DNA from: an uncultured Prevotellaceae bacterium
GTDB taxonomy: Bacteria; Bacteroidota; Bacteroidia; Bacteroidales; Muribaculaceae
Direction: 5' to 3'
DNA length: 64,000 bases
Assembly (NCBI GenBank): GCA_946409635.1
Contig: CAMJXD010000007.1
Location: forward strand, 1 to 64,000
Under the pieces are notes generated by a model, which saw only the letters and a list, made by a program, of their open reading frames with translations, made no database searches and was not told the DNA's origin. Position 1 is the first letter of the stretch, and the number at the start of each line of letters is the position of its first letter. Below, piece by piece: positions 27,710 through 37,938 of this stretch. The translations under genes were made by a program, and so were the position numbers.

Positions 27710-29185
27710 ATGAGAAAAGGACTTACCATGCCCCGATTGTTGCTACTGCTAGCCGCCACCATTGCCCTGGCGGCGCTGGCGCTTGTGGCCGTGGGCGACT
27801 TTGGTCTGGCCGACGGACTGCGCATCACGGCGGCCTATCTGGTGGCTTATCTCGTGCCGATGGTCATCCTGAACAAGTCGCGCGGGTGCAGCACCGCCGG
27901 CCATGCCGTGCTGCTGGCCGTGATGATCCTGCTGGTCTGTGTGTCGTATGAGAGCCTGTTGAAATGGACTGCCCTCGACGGCTACTCGCTTGAGCGTCCC
28001 AACTTGCTGAACGATTCCCGCAACTATTACAAGTGGGCCCTGTACCGATATGACGGCAGCGTGGAACCCACGCATGCGGTTTTTCCTGGTTTCCCGTTGA
28101 TGCTGCTAGCGTTGTGGAAGGTGTTGGGGCTGAGTGTGGTATGGCCTCAGGCCATGAACATGATGTTCACGATGACCACGGTGGTGCTTGCCGGGCAGAT
28201 TACGCGACGCGTGCTTGCCGGCCGCGTGGCCGCCCAACCGACCACGCTCGTCACCGGAGGCATGGCGTTGATGCTGTTGCTTCCCTATTTCCTCATGTCA
28301 GGTGTCGGCATCCTGAAGGAAGCTCCGACCTCGGTTGCTGTGGCCATGGCCGGCTACTCGTTGTCGTCGATGGTGGCGCGTGACGAGGACCGGCACCACC
28401 TGTGGTGGGACCTGATGGTGCTGGTGCTGGCCTGTGCCCTGCTCACGCTGGTGAGAACCACGTTCCTGTATACCATCGCCGTGGGAGTTGTGGTAATGAC
28501 CACGGCTCACCCTCGCCGCGACTGGGCCGTGTCGCTGGGCATGCTGGCCTTGATTGCATTGTGCCTGGTGATAGGCAACAGCCTGGCGGCGTACTCCTTT
28601 GACCGTCATAGCGAAATATTGAGCGGCGGCTGGAATATGCAGCGCCAATTTAACGGCAGCAGCATCTATAAAGGGCTCATCGGCTTCTATTTCCTGTATT
28701 CACCCTGGCACAAGCTCCTGTTGTTGCCGGTGACCATGTCAATCCAGTTCCTGCTGCCGTTGCCCTGGGCCAATGGCGTTGAAGCTCCGCTGATGCTGTC
28801 GTCGATTTCCAGGATGACCTATTGCTGGTATCTGTTTGGCGGTACGGCACTGTTCTACTATGTGGTGATGAGCTGGCGCCGTCGCGAGAGCCTGGGCGTG
28901 TGGGCGTGGTGGCCCGCGTTGATCTATGCTGCCCTGGCCTATGTCATGGCCGGCTCGATGGCCCGTTACCTGCTGCCGTTTGAGCCGTTGATGGTTCCAA
29001 TCGTGATGTATGTGCTCTACCGGCTATATGAGGGTCACTGGCGTCGCGCTTATGGCATGTGGATGCTCTCGCTGGTCGTCGTGGTGGGCATAGGGCTAGC
29101 CTTGGCCCTGGAGTTGCAGCAAGAGACATTTTCCACGATGTTTCACACCCAATCGTTACTGAAGTGGCTGATCAAGATGCTCTAG
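27710..29185 (+). CDS. Polytopic membrane protein, ArnT/glycosyltransferase-39-like
   Basis: Many TM segments; DSRNYYKWALYRYDG...THAVFPGFPLMLLALWKVLG. Confidence 0.55.
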   Translation: MRKGLTMPRLLLLLAATIALAALALVAVGDFGLADGLRITAAYLVAYLVPMVILNKSRGCSTAGHAVLLAVMILLVCVSYESLLKWTALDGYSLERPNLLNDSRNYYKWALYRYDGSVEPTHAVFPGFPLMLLALWKVLGLSVVWPQAMNMMFTMTTVVLAGQITRRVLAGRVAAQPTTLVTGGMALMLLLPYFLMSGVGILKEAPTSVAVAMAGYSLSSMVARDEDRHHLWWDLMVLVLACALLTLVRTTFLYTIAVGVVVMTTAHPRRDWAVSLGMLALIALCLVIGNSLAAYSFDRHSEILSGGWNMQRQFNGSSIYKGLIGFYFLYSPWHKLLLLPVTMSIQFLLPLPWANGVEAPLMLSSISRMTYCWYLFGGTALFYYVVMSWRRRESLGVWAWWPALIYAALAYVMAGSMARYLLPFEPLMVPIVMYVLYRLYEGHWRRAYGMWMLSLVVVVGIGLALALELQQETFSTMFHTQSLLKWLIKML

Positions 29186-29512
29186 GTGACTTCTATAAAT
29201 TACCGAAATGTTTTTATTCTACATTGACTGTATTTTGGATAAACTTGGCGGCATCTCAGCAAAGCTCAAGCGAGCTTGGTTTTGCATTCGATTTGCTCAA
29301 GTTTTGTTTCTTTTTGGCTCAAGCCGAGCGAATGCCATTTAGCTTATCAAGCGAGATTCACTGAGGAAAGTTATCATTGGTCGTGCAAAACGGGCCATTG
29401 GTCGTCGTGGAGTGGGGGCCTCATCGTTTTTGGCAGTGGAGGGCTTAAACTTAGAAGAGGGCCTGCGGTCTAAGAGTCAAGAAACAGATAACCACTCTAA
29501 AACTTGACGACA

Positions 29513-30190
29513 ATGAAAAAGACTCTACTTCTATCCCTGCTGTGCATGGTGCTCGCGTTGCCCGCCATGTCCCAACCAGGCTACCACTATGGCGGCCGGC
29601 CCCGAGTGCAGACGATAGGCCGTCACGGGAACGAATATGTGGCTTGGCACCGTTACTACTTCGGGCTGCGGCTGGGCTTGAATGCTTCTCACGTGACCAG
29701 TGACAGCCCTGTGCTGGACGGCAGTAGCTTCAAGAGCGGCCTGAACATAGGCGTGGCTGCCGGCACTCAACTGACTTACCGCGCACCCTTGTTCCTTGAG
29801 ACCGGCCTGTATTATACCCAGAAGGGCGGCAAGAGCGGGTCGGGCCACGACAAGTTTACCTACGACCTGAACTACCTGGAGATCCCGCTGCTGATCAAGT
29901 ACAAGCACTTTGTGGGCAACCAGACGAGTATCCAGCCCTATGCAGGCGGTTACCTGGCCGTGGGAACCGACGGCAACATCAAGAACTACGGAACGCGGAC
30001 GGCATTCAGCTCCTATGACAACGGCTATTTCAACCGCTTTGACGGCGGCCTGAAGGTGGGCTGCGGCGTGGGGTTCAACATGCTCTATCTAGATGCCAGC
30101 TATGACATCGGCCTGGCCAACATCGGTCAAGATAACTTTGACAACACGCACAACGGCTGCTTCACGATAAACGTAGGTGTGAATTTTTAA
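29513..30190 (+). CDS. Porin family / outer membrane beta-barrel protein
   Basis: Signal peptide MKKTLLLSLLCMVLALPAMSQ; LFLETGLYYTQKGGKS; terminal F (VGVNF). Confidence 0.8.
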   Translation: MKKTLLLSLLCMVLALPAMSQPGYHYGGRPRVQTIGRHGNEYVAWHRYYFGLRLGLNASHVTSDSPVLDGSSFKSGLNIGVAAGTQLTYRAPLFLETGLYYTQKGGKSGSGHDKFTYDLNYLEIPLLIKYKHFVGNQTSIQPYAGGYLAVGTDGNIKNYGTRTAFSSYDNGYFNRFDGGLKVGCGVGFNMLYLDASYDIGLANIGQDNFDNTHNGCFTINVGVNF

Positions 30191-30328
30191 AAAACGACGT
30201 AACTTCCGGGTGGCGCGCGCCACTTCATCACACCGGCGGCGCGCGCATTTTACTAGAATCGGAGTAGCGAAATCCATTTTTTTAATTACTTTTGCAATAG
30301 ATATTAACCATTTAAACTATCAAGCGCT

Positions 30329-30856
30329 ATGAAAAAGATATACAACATGCTGCTGTTGGCAGTGCTGACGATGACGATGTTCTCGTGCAGCGAATGGGAT
30401 TCGCCCTACTATGTTGACGACATCGTGGGAAGCTGGGTCTCCTATTACGGCCACGACGGAAGAGGAGATTATGATATCCTGGGTTATGATCAGGTGTGGT
30501 ATGACTTCTACAGCAACTACACCGGACGGTATACCTACTACTCGTATTACGGCATGCGCTATCTCAACTTTGACTGGGACACCTATGGCGATCGCCTGAT
30601 TATCTACTACGAAGACGGCACAAGGGAGTACCTGTATTACGGCTATGACCGCAACGGTGACCTGATACTTGCTACCGACAGCCGCTTCTACCAGTACACG
30701 GCTTATCGACCTGCCGGTTACTACTATGACAAGGCCAAGGACCAGCCCAACGGCTTGCTGGACAAGGCCCCTGCCAAGGTAGAGACCGAGGCCGCCATGG
30801 CGCCTGAGGGCCCCCGTGCCACTAAGGCTCGAGACGCGCTCAAGAGTAAGGAGTAG
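30329..30856 (+). CDS. Tyrosine-rich hypothetical lipoprotein
   Basis: Lipobox FSC; high Tyr/Asp content. Confidence 0.6.
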   Translation: MKKIYNMLLLAVLTMTMFSCSEWDSPYYVDDIVGSWVSYYGHDGRGDYDILGYDQVWYDFYSNYTGRYTYYSYYGMRYLNFDWDTYGDRLIIYYEDGTREYLYYGYDRNGDLILATDSRFYQYTAYRPAGYYYDKAKDQPNGLLDKAPAKVETEAAMAPEGPRATKARDALKSKE

Positions 30857-30876
30857 AATATCAGGAATCTCGAAGG

Positions 30877-31515
30877 TTAATAGGCTAACAGCCGCCGCGC
30901 ATTGTCGGCGGCTGTTGTTGTTATGTCGTGGACCGATCGGCCCAGCGTTTGGGCGATACAGGAGGCGACCTCGAGGATAGTCACCTCGCTGTCGTCGGTC
31001 TCGATAAGGAGCCGGTCGGGTGGGGTGGCCATCAGGGCCGTCGGGTTGAAATACCGGCCGAAAGACAGGTAGCAGCCCTCGTCGATGAGCATGCGAGCCA
31101 CCTGGGCATTGCCCCTCATGCCGTGGATGGCCAGTGGAACATCGGTTAGGCCCGCGCGACGTCGCACGTCGACAATGGGTCTTGCCGTCCTGACCATGTG
31201 CACCACCACGGGCTTGCCCAGGTCATGAGCCAGCTGCAGGTGGCGCAGATAGAGCTGTGCCTGGATGTCGAGGTCGGCGCCGCGCAGCGTGTCCATGCCC
31301 GTCTCGCCGATGGCCAGCACCTGGGGGTGGCTTGCATGCTGCTCCAGCGCTGTGAGGGCGGTCTCGCTGTCGTCGATAGTCAATGAATTCCACGGATGCA
31401 GGCCCAGTGAGTAGCAGCGGCCCGGTTGGGGGTCGAACTGTCGCGGGTCGACCGAGATGAGTGCGGCCGATGCGTCGAGGCGGTGGGTGTGGAAGTCGAT
31501 GATGTGGATGGTCAT
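30877..31515 (-). CDS. TatD family hydrolase
   Basis: [30 protein letters not shown]. Confidence 0.88.
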   Translation of the reverse strand: MTIHIIDFHTHRLDASAALISVDPRQFDPQPGRCYSLGLHPWNSLTIDDSETALTALEQHASHPQVLAIGETGMDTLRGADLDIQAQLYLRHLQLAHDLGKPVVVHMVRTARPIVDVRRRAGLTDVPLAIHGMRGNAQVARMLIDEGCYLSFGRYFNPTALMATPPDRLLIETDDSEVTILEVASCIAQTLGRSVHDITTTAADNARRLLAY

Positions 31516-31772
31516 GGCACGGGGTCATAGCCGCTGCCTCCCCAGGGGTTGCAGCGCAGGATACGCCAAATGGCCAAAGCGAGCCCCTTGAAGGGACCGT
31601 GCTTGCGGATGGCCTCGATGGCATACTGGCTGCATGTGGGCGTGAAGCGGCATGTGGGCGGCTTGAGGGGCGAGAGGAACTTTCGGTAGAATCGTATGGG
31701 CAGGATGAGCAGCCAGCCGATGAATCGGCCCACCTGGGTCACGCCGTGCTTGATGTAGTCGATCCAGTTCAT
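31512..31772 (-). CDS. yidD: Membrane protein insertion efficiency factor YidD
   Basis: [39 protein letters not shown]. Confidence 0.95.
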   Translation of the reverse strand: MNWIDYIKHGVTQVGRFIGWLLILPIRFYRKFLSPLKPPTCRFTPTCSQYAIEAIRKHGPFKGLALAIWRILRCNPWGGSGYDPVP

Positions 31773-32185
31773 GGTTGCTGAGTGTCGATAGAGGCGCCGG
31801 CCTGCTCGCTGACGGCGCGGGCAATGCGGTTGAGCAGCAGGGTCATTTTCTCGTTGATGACACTGTAGGGCGCGATGTTGCTATCAAGGTAGACAAAGGC
31901 GATGTCGACGCCGCAATCGTGCTGTAGCAGAGCCGGGAAGAGCAGCGAGCGGCGGTTCAGGCGGTAGGCTTCGCGAGTGCGTCGTCGCAGCAGCACGCGT
32001 CCCACGGCCTTGCGGATGCGCTTCTTGGGAATCGAGATGAGGAACTGCACCGGGTGGTCGCCCTGTGGCCTGATCCTGTAGGCCGCGCGCAGTGGAAACG
32101 CCATCAATGACTTGCCCTGGTCAAAGAGGCTGTTCACGGCCGTGCGGCTGCACAGTTTCTCGTCCTTATTTAGCTTGTAATCCAT
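31769..32185 (-). CDS. rnpA: Ribonuclease P protein component
   Basis: [48 protein letters not shown]; next to yidD. Confidence 0.93.
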   Translation of the reverse strand: MDYKLNKDEKLCSRTAVNSLFDQGKSLMAFPLRAAYRIRPQGDHPVQFLISIPKKRIRKAVGRVLLRRRTREAYRLNRRSLLFPALLQHDCGVDIAFVYLDSNIAPYSVINEKMTLLLNRIARAVSEQAGASIDTQQP

Positions 32186-32259
32186 TCAAGATGCGAAATT
32201 ACATAAAAAATGGGGCATGCACACACGTCATGCCCCATAAAATATCTCTTGAGGATAGA

Positions 32260-33321
32260 TTATTTCTTCTTGGCGGCCTTCTTGGCTGCGGCAGCCTTGG
32301 CCCTGCGGGTTGCAGCGGCCTTCTTGGCAGCAGCCGAGCGCTTGGCGAAGAGTTCCTCCTCGGTCAGGGGCTTGTTCTTGGCAGCGGCTTTGGCTTTGGC
32401 CCTGCGGGTTGCGGCGGCCTTCTTGGCAGCAGCCGAACGCTTGGCGAAGAGTTCCTCCTCGGTCAGAGGCTTGCTGGCCTTCTTCTTGCTGCTGGTGGTC
32501 GATGCCTTCTTCTTGTCGGCGGGCTGTTTCTTGTCGGCGGTGGCAGCCTGGCGAGCAGCCTTGCGTTCCTCTTTCTCCTCGTCGGCCTTGGCCTTCTTGA
32601 GGTAGTGCTCGATAGCGCTAGCCATCGAAGGCGTCTCGGGCGTGATGGTGATGTCTACCTTGAGCCCGGCACGGTCGGCGGCCTCGAGTGTCGTCTGTCC
32701 CATGGCGGCGATGACCACCTTGCGGTCGGCATAGTCAGGGAAGTTGGTGGTGTAGGACTTGATGCCTGCAGGGCTGAAGAACACGAGCATGTCGTAGTCG
32801 AACGTTTCGCCAGGCTTGAAGTCGTTGCTCACAGTGCGGTACATGACAGCCTTGACATATTTCACCTTGTTGTTGTCGAGCACGACGGCCTTGTCGTTGT
32901 GGACGTCGCTGACGGGCATGAGATAGGTCTCCTTGTTGTGCTTGGCGATGATGGGGATGAGGTCCTCCATCAGTCCAGTCTCGCTATAGAAGATCTTGCG
33001 CTTGCGGTAGATGACATACTTCTGCAGATAATGGGCGATGGTCTCGCTCACGCAGAAATACTTCAAGGTGTCAGGTACATTGTAGCGCAATTCCTTGCAC
33101 AGGCGGAAGAAATGGTCAATTGCGGTGCGTGCAGTCAGAATAATGGCCGAATAGTCAGGCACATTGATTTTGGACTGACGGAATTCCTTGGACGTTAATC
33201 CTTCGACCTTGATAAAGGGCCTGAAAACAATCTCGACACCATAATTTCTCTCCAGGTTGAAATAAGGTGACTTCTCAGAAGTTGGTCTCGGTTGTGAGAC
33301 CAGAATCTTTTTAATCCTCAT
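32260..33321 (-). CDS. hemD: Uroporphyrinogen-III synthase with Lys/Ala-rich repeated C-terminal tail
   Basis: Uroporphyrinogen-III synthase fold (FSPAGIKSYTTNFPDYADRKVVIAAMGQTTLEAADRAG) plus tail with PLTEEELFAKRSAAAKKAAATRRAKA twice. Confidence 0.88.
   Translation of the reverse strand: MRIKKILVSQPRPTSEKSPYFNLERNYGVEIVFRPFIKVEGLTSKEFRQSKINVPDYSAIILTARTAIDHFFRLCKELRYNVPDTLKYFCVSETIAHYLQKYVIYRKRKIFYSETGLMEDLIPIIAKHNKETYLMPVSDVHNDKAVVLDNNKVKYVKAVMYRTVSNDFKPGETFDYDMLVFFSPAGIKSYTTNFPDYADRKVVIAAMGQTTLEAADRAGLKVDITITPETPSMASAIEHYLKKAKADEEKEERKAARQAATADKKQPADKKKASTTSSKKKASKPLTEEELFAKRSAAAKKAAATRRAKAKAAAKNKPLTEEELFAKRSAAAKKAAATRRAKAAAAKKAAKKK
32299..32473. repeat. Two tandem ~76-bp near-identical coding repeats in the hemD 3' end
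   Basis: 32299-32374 and 32398-32473, 99-bp period (33 codons). Confidence 0.85.
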
Positions 33322-33330
33322 GTAGGTTCA

Positions 33331-34188
33331 TTAATGATTGTAAATACCACTAGTCCAATATGTTACACCCGTCATAAAGACAAGTGGCACAATTTCGACG
33401 GCGCAAAGGTACAAAATAAAATAGATAATCGATGACAAATTGCCATAAAAAATTCTAAAACCCTTATATATAAAGATAAGTCGCGCGAGCAGATAGAGAC
33501 CCGCAGCGACGGACAATAGCAATTTGCCAGCCGAGGGATAGAGCATCAACAGGAACAGCACAGGCAGCAGTAGCAATCCCAGGAACGCTTGTGACGACTT
33601 GAAGCCATCGAGCCACAGCTTGCTGCCCAGAGCGTCGGTGAAGGTGTAGCCCAGCACCTTGTAAACCAGCCACTGGGCCAGATAGAAACCGACGGCCAGC
33701 CCACAGTAGATGGCGATGTGGGGAAAGACGTTGCCCTCCAGAAACGGACTCAGCGGCGGGCACAGCAACCTGATGGCGTAGTAGATGAAGAAGCCCTCGA
33801 CGATGCAGGTGTTGGCGATGAGTGCCGAGAGGATGCTCGTCTCGTTGACCGTGTGGTCCTCAAAGAGGTTCTCGCGACGGCGGGTCGAGAACATGTAGTG
33901 GAAGAAGTTCTCGATGTACTTGTAGCCCGAGTGGTAGCAGAGGGCGACGGCCAGCAGCCCTGCCAGCAGCAGAATCATCGACGGCGTGTCGTGCATGGGC
34001 GACCGCGCGAACTGCTGTGCCGGAGCTCCGGCCGGCTCCTGGATGACAGGCAGCGTGTTGATGCTGCCCAGCACCGAATCGCCCGGCTGGCTTGTCGGGA
34101 AACCGTCGAGCCACTGCGGGGCATAGGACTGCTCGGCGGCTTGGGCTGCCGCCTGCAGGGTGTCGGCTGGATGGGTGTTGACGGGCAT
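33331..34188 (-). CDS. DUF4271 domain-containing membrane protein
   Basis: Multi-TM; NETSILSALIANTCIVEGFFIYY; adjacent to hemD. Confidence 0.75.
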   Translation of the reverse strand: MPVNTHPADTLQAAAQAAEQSYAPQWLDGFPTSQPGDSVLGSINTLPVIQEPAGAPAQQFARSPMHDTPSMILLLAGLLAVALCYHSGYKYIENFFHYMFSTRRRENLFEDHTVNETSILSALIANTCIVEGFFIYYAIRLLCPPLSPFLEGNVFPHIAIYCGLAVGFYLAQWLVYKVLGYTFTDALGSKLWLDGFKSSQAFLGLLLLPVLFLLMLYPSAGKLLLSVAAGLYLLARLIFIYKGFRIFYGNLSSIIYFILYLCAVEIVPLVFMTGVTYWTSGIYNH

Positions 34189-34196
34189 GACGGCAA

Positions 34197-34778
34197 TCAG
34201 TATTTTGACTCAAAAACCACGGGCTGGCTGCTGGCGAGCAGCGAGATGGCCTGCTCGGGCGTGTCGGCGACTTGCCATAACTGGCTGTGGGACTGCTTCA
34301 TGAATCCCTCGCCGATGGCATGGCTAAGCAGGGCGAGCAACTGGTCGTAGTAGCCCATCGAGTTGAGGATGATGACGGGGTAGGAGACAAGTCCCAGCTG
34401 TCGCCAGGTGAGCGTCTCGAGCAGCTCTTCCATCGTTCCCACGCCGCCTGGCAGAGCGATGACGGCATCGGCCATGTCGCTCATCATGTGCTTGCGCTGG
34501 TGCATGTCGGCTGTGACGACGACATCGTCGAGGCGGTCGTAACACCACCCGTTATCGACCATGAACTTGGGAATCACGCCAGTGACGTGGCCGCCGGCGT
34601 CTAGCGCACCGTCGGTCACGGCTCCCATGAGTCCCACGGCCCCGCCGCCGTTGACGCATCGCCAGCCGCCCTGGGCCAGCAGCCGGCCCAGCTCGCGGGC
34701 ATCGTCAAGATAACGCTGGTGGATGTTGGCGCTGGAGGCGCAGAATACACACACATTTCCTCTCTTGTCTCGTTTCAT
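34197..34778 (-). CDS. LOG family protein (lysine decarboxylase-like / TIGR00730)
   Basis: VCVFCASS, NGGGAVGLMGAVTDGAL, ALPGGVGTMEELLETLTWRQLG. Confidence 0.93.
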   Translation of the reverse strand: MKRDKRGNVCVFCASSANIHQRYLDDARELGRLLAQGGWRCVNGGGAVGLMGAVTDGALDAGGHVTGVIPKFMVDNGWCYDRLDDVVVTADMHQRKHMMSDMADAVIALPGGVGTMEELLETLTWRQLGLVSYPVIILNSMGYYDQLLALLSHAIGEGFMKQSHSQLWQVADTPEQAISLLASSQPVVFESKY

Positions 34779-34876
34779 GGCTGCAAAGGTAGTATTTTTA
34801 GTTCTAAGATTCCATCGCCAGGGGGCTAAGATTTTTTTCGGACGACAATTGAATCGTCCTGGACGCTGGCTACCGA

Positions 34877-37081
34877 CTAGCGGGTGACTGGCGGCAAGGC
34901 GTCGAGCTGGGGGCGGTATTTCTCGCGCAGGTGGCGACAGTGGGTGAGGATGTCCTGGTCGGCGGTGCCGCTGACGAGTTCGTCGGTTGATGCGGGCCAT
35001 TTTTCCTGGAACTTGTTGATGGCCGTTGTGGCCGCCTGCTTGTCGAAGCCCTTGCCTAGGATCATGGCCGAGGTGAGAGAGCGGATGTAGATTTCCCACC
35101 GCTTGGCGTAGTAGTTCCACATGAGGCCGTTCCAGTTACGGCAGGCATAGTCGTCCAGGCTACCGCCCCAGGTGGTGATGAGACGACGGGCATTCATCTC
35201 GTAGTAGTCCTTGAGGGCCGTGGCGTGTCCCAGGTCGCGAGCCTGCTGAATCCAGTGGTCCAGGGTGCAGTGAGGATGGTGGCTGCCCAGCTGGTCGAGG
35301 TCGGACAAGAGTTCAATCATGCGGTCGCTGTGGTCGTAGAACGCGTTGCGGTCGTTGCTCATGAAGGCCTGGTCGAGCTGTTGCTTCTCGACGAGGAAGA
35401 GGTCGCCAAGCAGCTGTCGACCCACCCAGATGAGGTCGATGGTCATGGCATCGGTGGTGGGGACATTGTCACCGTCTTGCTGCATGAGCTGGTCCCACAC
35501 GGCGATTAGGTCGTGGGGGTTGTACTTGACGGGGCGGTTCTCCTTGCCCAGGGTCGGGAACGAGCAGGGCAGCGGAGCGGCAAAGTTGGCGGGAGTGATG
35601 TCGAGCACGCTGTCGTAGAGCAGTTTCCAGGCCTGTCGCACGGGGTGGCTCACGCGGCCCGCATGGCGGTCGGCGAGCTCGTTGACGACCTGCTCGTGGG
35701 TCTTGGCGTAGTCCCAGGCCTTCTCTAGGATGTACTCGTAGGGGAACTGCTGCACGTCGAGTCCCTCAAGTGTGGAGCCGATGCCCACGAGTCCGGGCCC
35801 ACCCTCGGCCAGGGCCCGCTCGATGCGCTCACCCGCCTCGCGCACGCGTCCCTGCACGTTGGTGTTGCCGCCAAAGTTGCCCAGATAGCACCAGATGAAC
35901 GGCTGTCCGTAGAATCCCTCGTGTTCGCGCCACATCTCCTTGTACTCGCAGTAGTAGTCAAGCATCGTCATCTTGCCCTGAGGCACGCCCGTGAGCATGG
36001 CGCGGGTGCGCTCAGGGGTGTAGTTCTTGCGCTCATAGTAGAGGAACCACGCCATCTGCAGCCACTCGGCCTGTGGATCGACCGCTGTGAGGCTCTCATA
36101 GATGTGGCGCGACACCTTGTTCAGGTAGTCGGGTTCGAAACTGGGCGGGTCGACCTCGTTGAAGGGGTCGACGCCGTAGATGTGGTCGGTACCGAACAGT
36201 CGCGTCTGCTCCTCAAGGAACATGCGCTGGATGCGGCCATAGAGCGGGTCCTCACTGTTGAGGAAATAGGTGCGGTACTTCTCGTCAAATCCTGCCCAGG
36301 GGGATAGAGCCTGGATGTCGGCCTCGGGGAACAGGTCGCGCAGCGCGCCCGGCACGTGGCCGGCAAAGGCCGGCAGGACGGGCCTCATGTTCAGGGCCCG
36401 CTCGCGCTCGACGATGCGCTGCTGCAGGGCTGTCTGGTTCTCGAGCCACTCCATGGGCAGAGGGCCACACCAGCCGTCGATGTTGGCCATGCGGTGCCAG
36501 GGCAGGTAGGCCGGTCCGGTGAAGTAGGAGCGCACCTGCTTGTCGGTCATGCCCAGCTTGGTCCACACGTTGTACCACACCGCCTCCTGTCCCGTGATGG
36601 CCAGCGGCAGATTCACGCCGTTGAGCGCCATCCAGTCGATGAAGCGTTCCCAGTCGGCCCACTGCCAGAAGGGCATCGAGTAGCCCCAGGTGCAGTAGTT
36701 GAGGAAGAAGCGCTGCGGCACGCGGGCCGTCACGCGCTCGGGCTCGGACACAGCGGGCAGGACCGACGGCAGTTCAACGGGCACGTCGGCATACCACGAG
36801 ACGGTCGTCATGCAATAGCGGTTCAGATAGCGGTTCAGGCCCACGGCCATCGAGCCCGCACTATTGCCGCCGATGACGACCTTGCCGCCGCGGCTCTCGA
36901 GCGAGAAGACGTCGCGACCCTGGTCGGCCTCGATGACCTCAAACTCCACCTTGCTGGCCAGCGCCGGCGATAGCCGCCCGGCCAGTGCCATTGCCTGATC
37001 CACGTCGTCGCCTGCTTTGCCGCTGGCAGCCAGTGCCACCATCAGCACCATCATCCCTATTATCAGTCGTCTTGCTGTCAT
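34877..37081 (-). CDS. Alpha-N-acetylglucosaminidase (GH89, NAGLU)
   Basis: RVPQRFFLNYCTWGYSMPFWQWADWERFIDWMALNGVNLPLAITGQE; DPFNEVDPPS; GIGSTLEGLDVQQFPYEYI. Confidence 0.93.
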   Translation of the reverse strand: MTARRLIIGMMVLMVALAASGKAGDDVDQAMALAGRLSPALASKVEFEVIEADQGRDVFSLESRGGKVVIGGNSAGSMAVGLNRYLNRYCMTTVSWYADVPVELPSVLPAVSEPERVTARVPQRFFLNYCTWGYSMPFWQWADWERFIDWMALNGVNLPLAITGQEAVWYNVWTKLGMTDKQVRSYFTGPAYLPWHRMANIDGWCGPLPMEWLENQTALQQRIVERERALNMRPVLPAFAGHVPGALRDLFPEADIQALSPWAGFDEKYRTYFLNSEDPLYGRIQRMFLEEQTRLFGTDHIYGVDPFNEVDPPSFEPDYLNKVSRHIYESLTAVDPQAEWLQMAWFLYYERKNYTPERTRAMLTGVPQGKMTMLDYYCEYKEMWREHEGFYGQPFIWCYLGNFGGNTNVQGRVREAGERIERALAEGGPGLVGIGSTLEGLDVQQFPYEYILEKAWDYAKTHEQVVNELADRHAGRVSHPVRQAWKLLYDSVLDITPANFAAPLPCSFPTLGKENRPVKYNPHDLIAVWDQLMQQDGDNVPTTDAMTIDLIWVGRQLLGDLFLVEKQQLDQAFMSNDRNAFYDHSDRMIELLSDLDQLGSHHPHCTLDHWIQQARDLGHATALKDYYEMNARRLITTWGGSLDDYACRNWNGLMWNYYAKRWEIYIRSLTSAMILGKGFDKQAATTAINKFQEKWPASTDELVSGTADQDILTHCRHLREKYRPQLDALPPVTR

Positions 37082-37239
37082 GATTGGATATATCTTGTTG
37101 TTTAGAAACGCAAAAATAACGATAATTCCCCGATTTTAACTCCAAATTGGCCCGAAGTTGTGCAAAAATGCACTACTTTTGCCCCTCCTCTCTCTCAGTG
37201 TGTGTGAGTCTCACACAGTAACCCATTATCTGGAATGCA

Positions 37240-37938
37240 ATGATAGGAACGATAGTCAACACATGCACCATTGTGGCGGGCACGCTCATCGGCGTTGTGC
37301 TGCACAAGGGCATCAAGGAGAAGTATAAGAACGTGTTGTATGATGCGCTGGGGCTGGCATGCTTTGCCATCGGGCTGAACGCCGTGGTGACCAATCTGCC
37401 CAAGAGCGAGTATCCCGTGCTGTTTATCGCCGCGATGGCTCTGGGCAGCATCGTGGGCGTAGCCCTGGACATCGACGGGCGGTTTCACCGGCTGGTGGAG
37501 CGCAAGAGCAAACCTGGCGGCCAGTCGGGCCCCCGCCTGGCCGACGGGCTGGCGACGGCGACGCTGGTCTACTGCATCGGTCCGCTCTCGATGTTGGGCC
37601 CTGTGATCAGCGCCCTCGAGGGCGACCACACCTTCCTGTTCACCAACGCCACGCTCGATCTGGTGACGGCGACCATCTTTGGCTCGACCTACGGGGCCGG
37701 GATGCTGCTGGCAGCACCGGTGCTTTTCTTGTGGCAGGGGCTGTTCTATGGCGTAGCGCTATTGTCAAGCAGTGCCGTGAGTGAGGCGCTCATGGCCGAA
37801 CTGCTCATCGTGGGCGGCCTGATGATCACCGGCTCGGGCCTGTCGCTGCTGCGCATCAAGGACTGCCACGTGCTCAACATGTTGCCTGCCCTTGCCGTGC
37901 CGCCGCTGTGGTTCCTGATCAGGTGGCTCGTGGGCTGA
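37240..37938 (+). CDS. DUF554 domain-containing membrane protein
   Basis: IGTIVNTCTIVAGTLIGVVLHKGI; ATLVYCIGPLSMLGPV; TFGSTYGAGML-like segment. Confidence 0.85.
   Translation: MIGTIVNTCTIVAGTLIGVVLHKGIKEKYKNVLYDALGLACFAIGLNAVVTNLPKSEYPVLFIAAMALGSIVGVALDIDGRFHRLVERKSKPGGQSGPRLADGLATATLVYCIGPLSMLGPVISALEGDHTFLFTNATLDLVTATIFGSTYGAGMLLAAPVLFLWQGLFYGVALLSSSAVSEALMAELLIVGGLMITGSGLSLLRIKDCHVLNMLPALAVPPLWFLIRWLVG

Noticed and set aside
30205-30250. TGGCGCGCGCCA palindrome and GC-rich segment
   Set aside because: Short and probably part of a terminator/intergenic hairpin; nothing further supports it.
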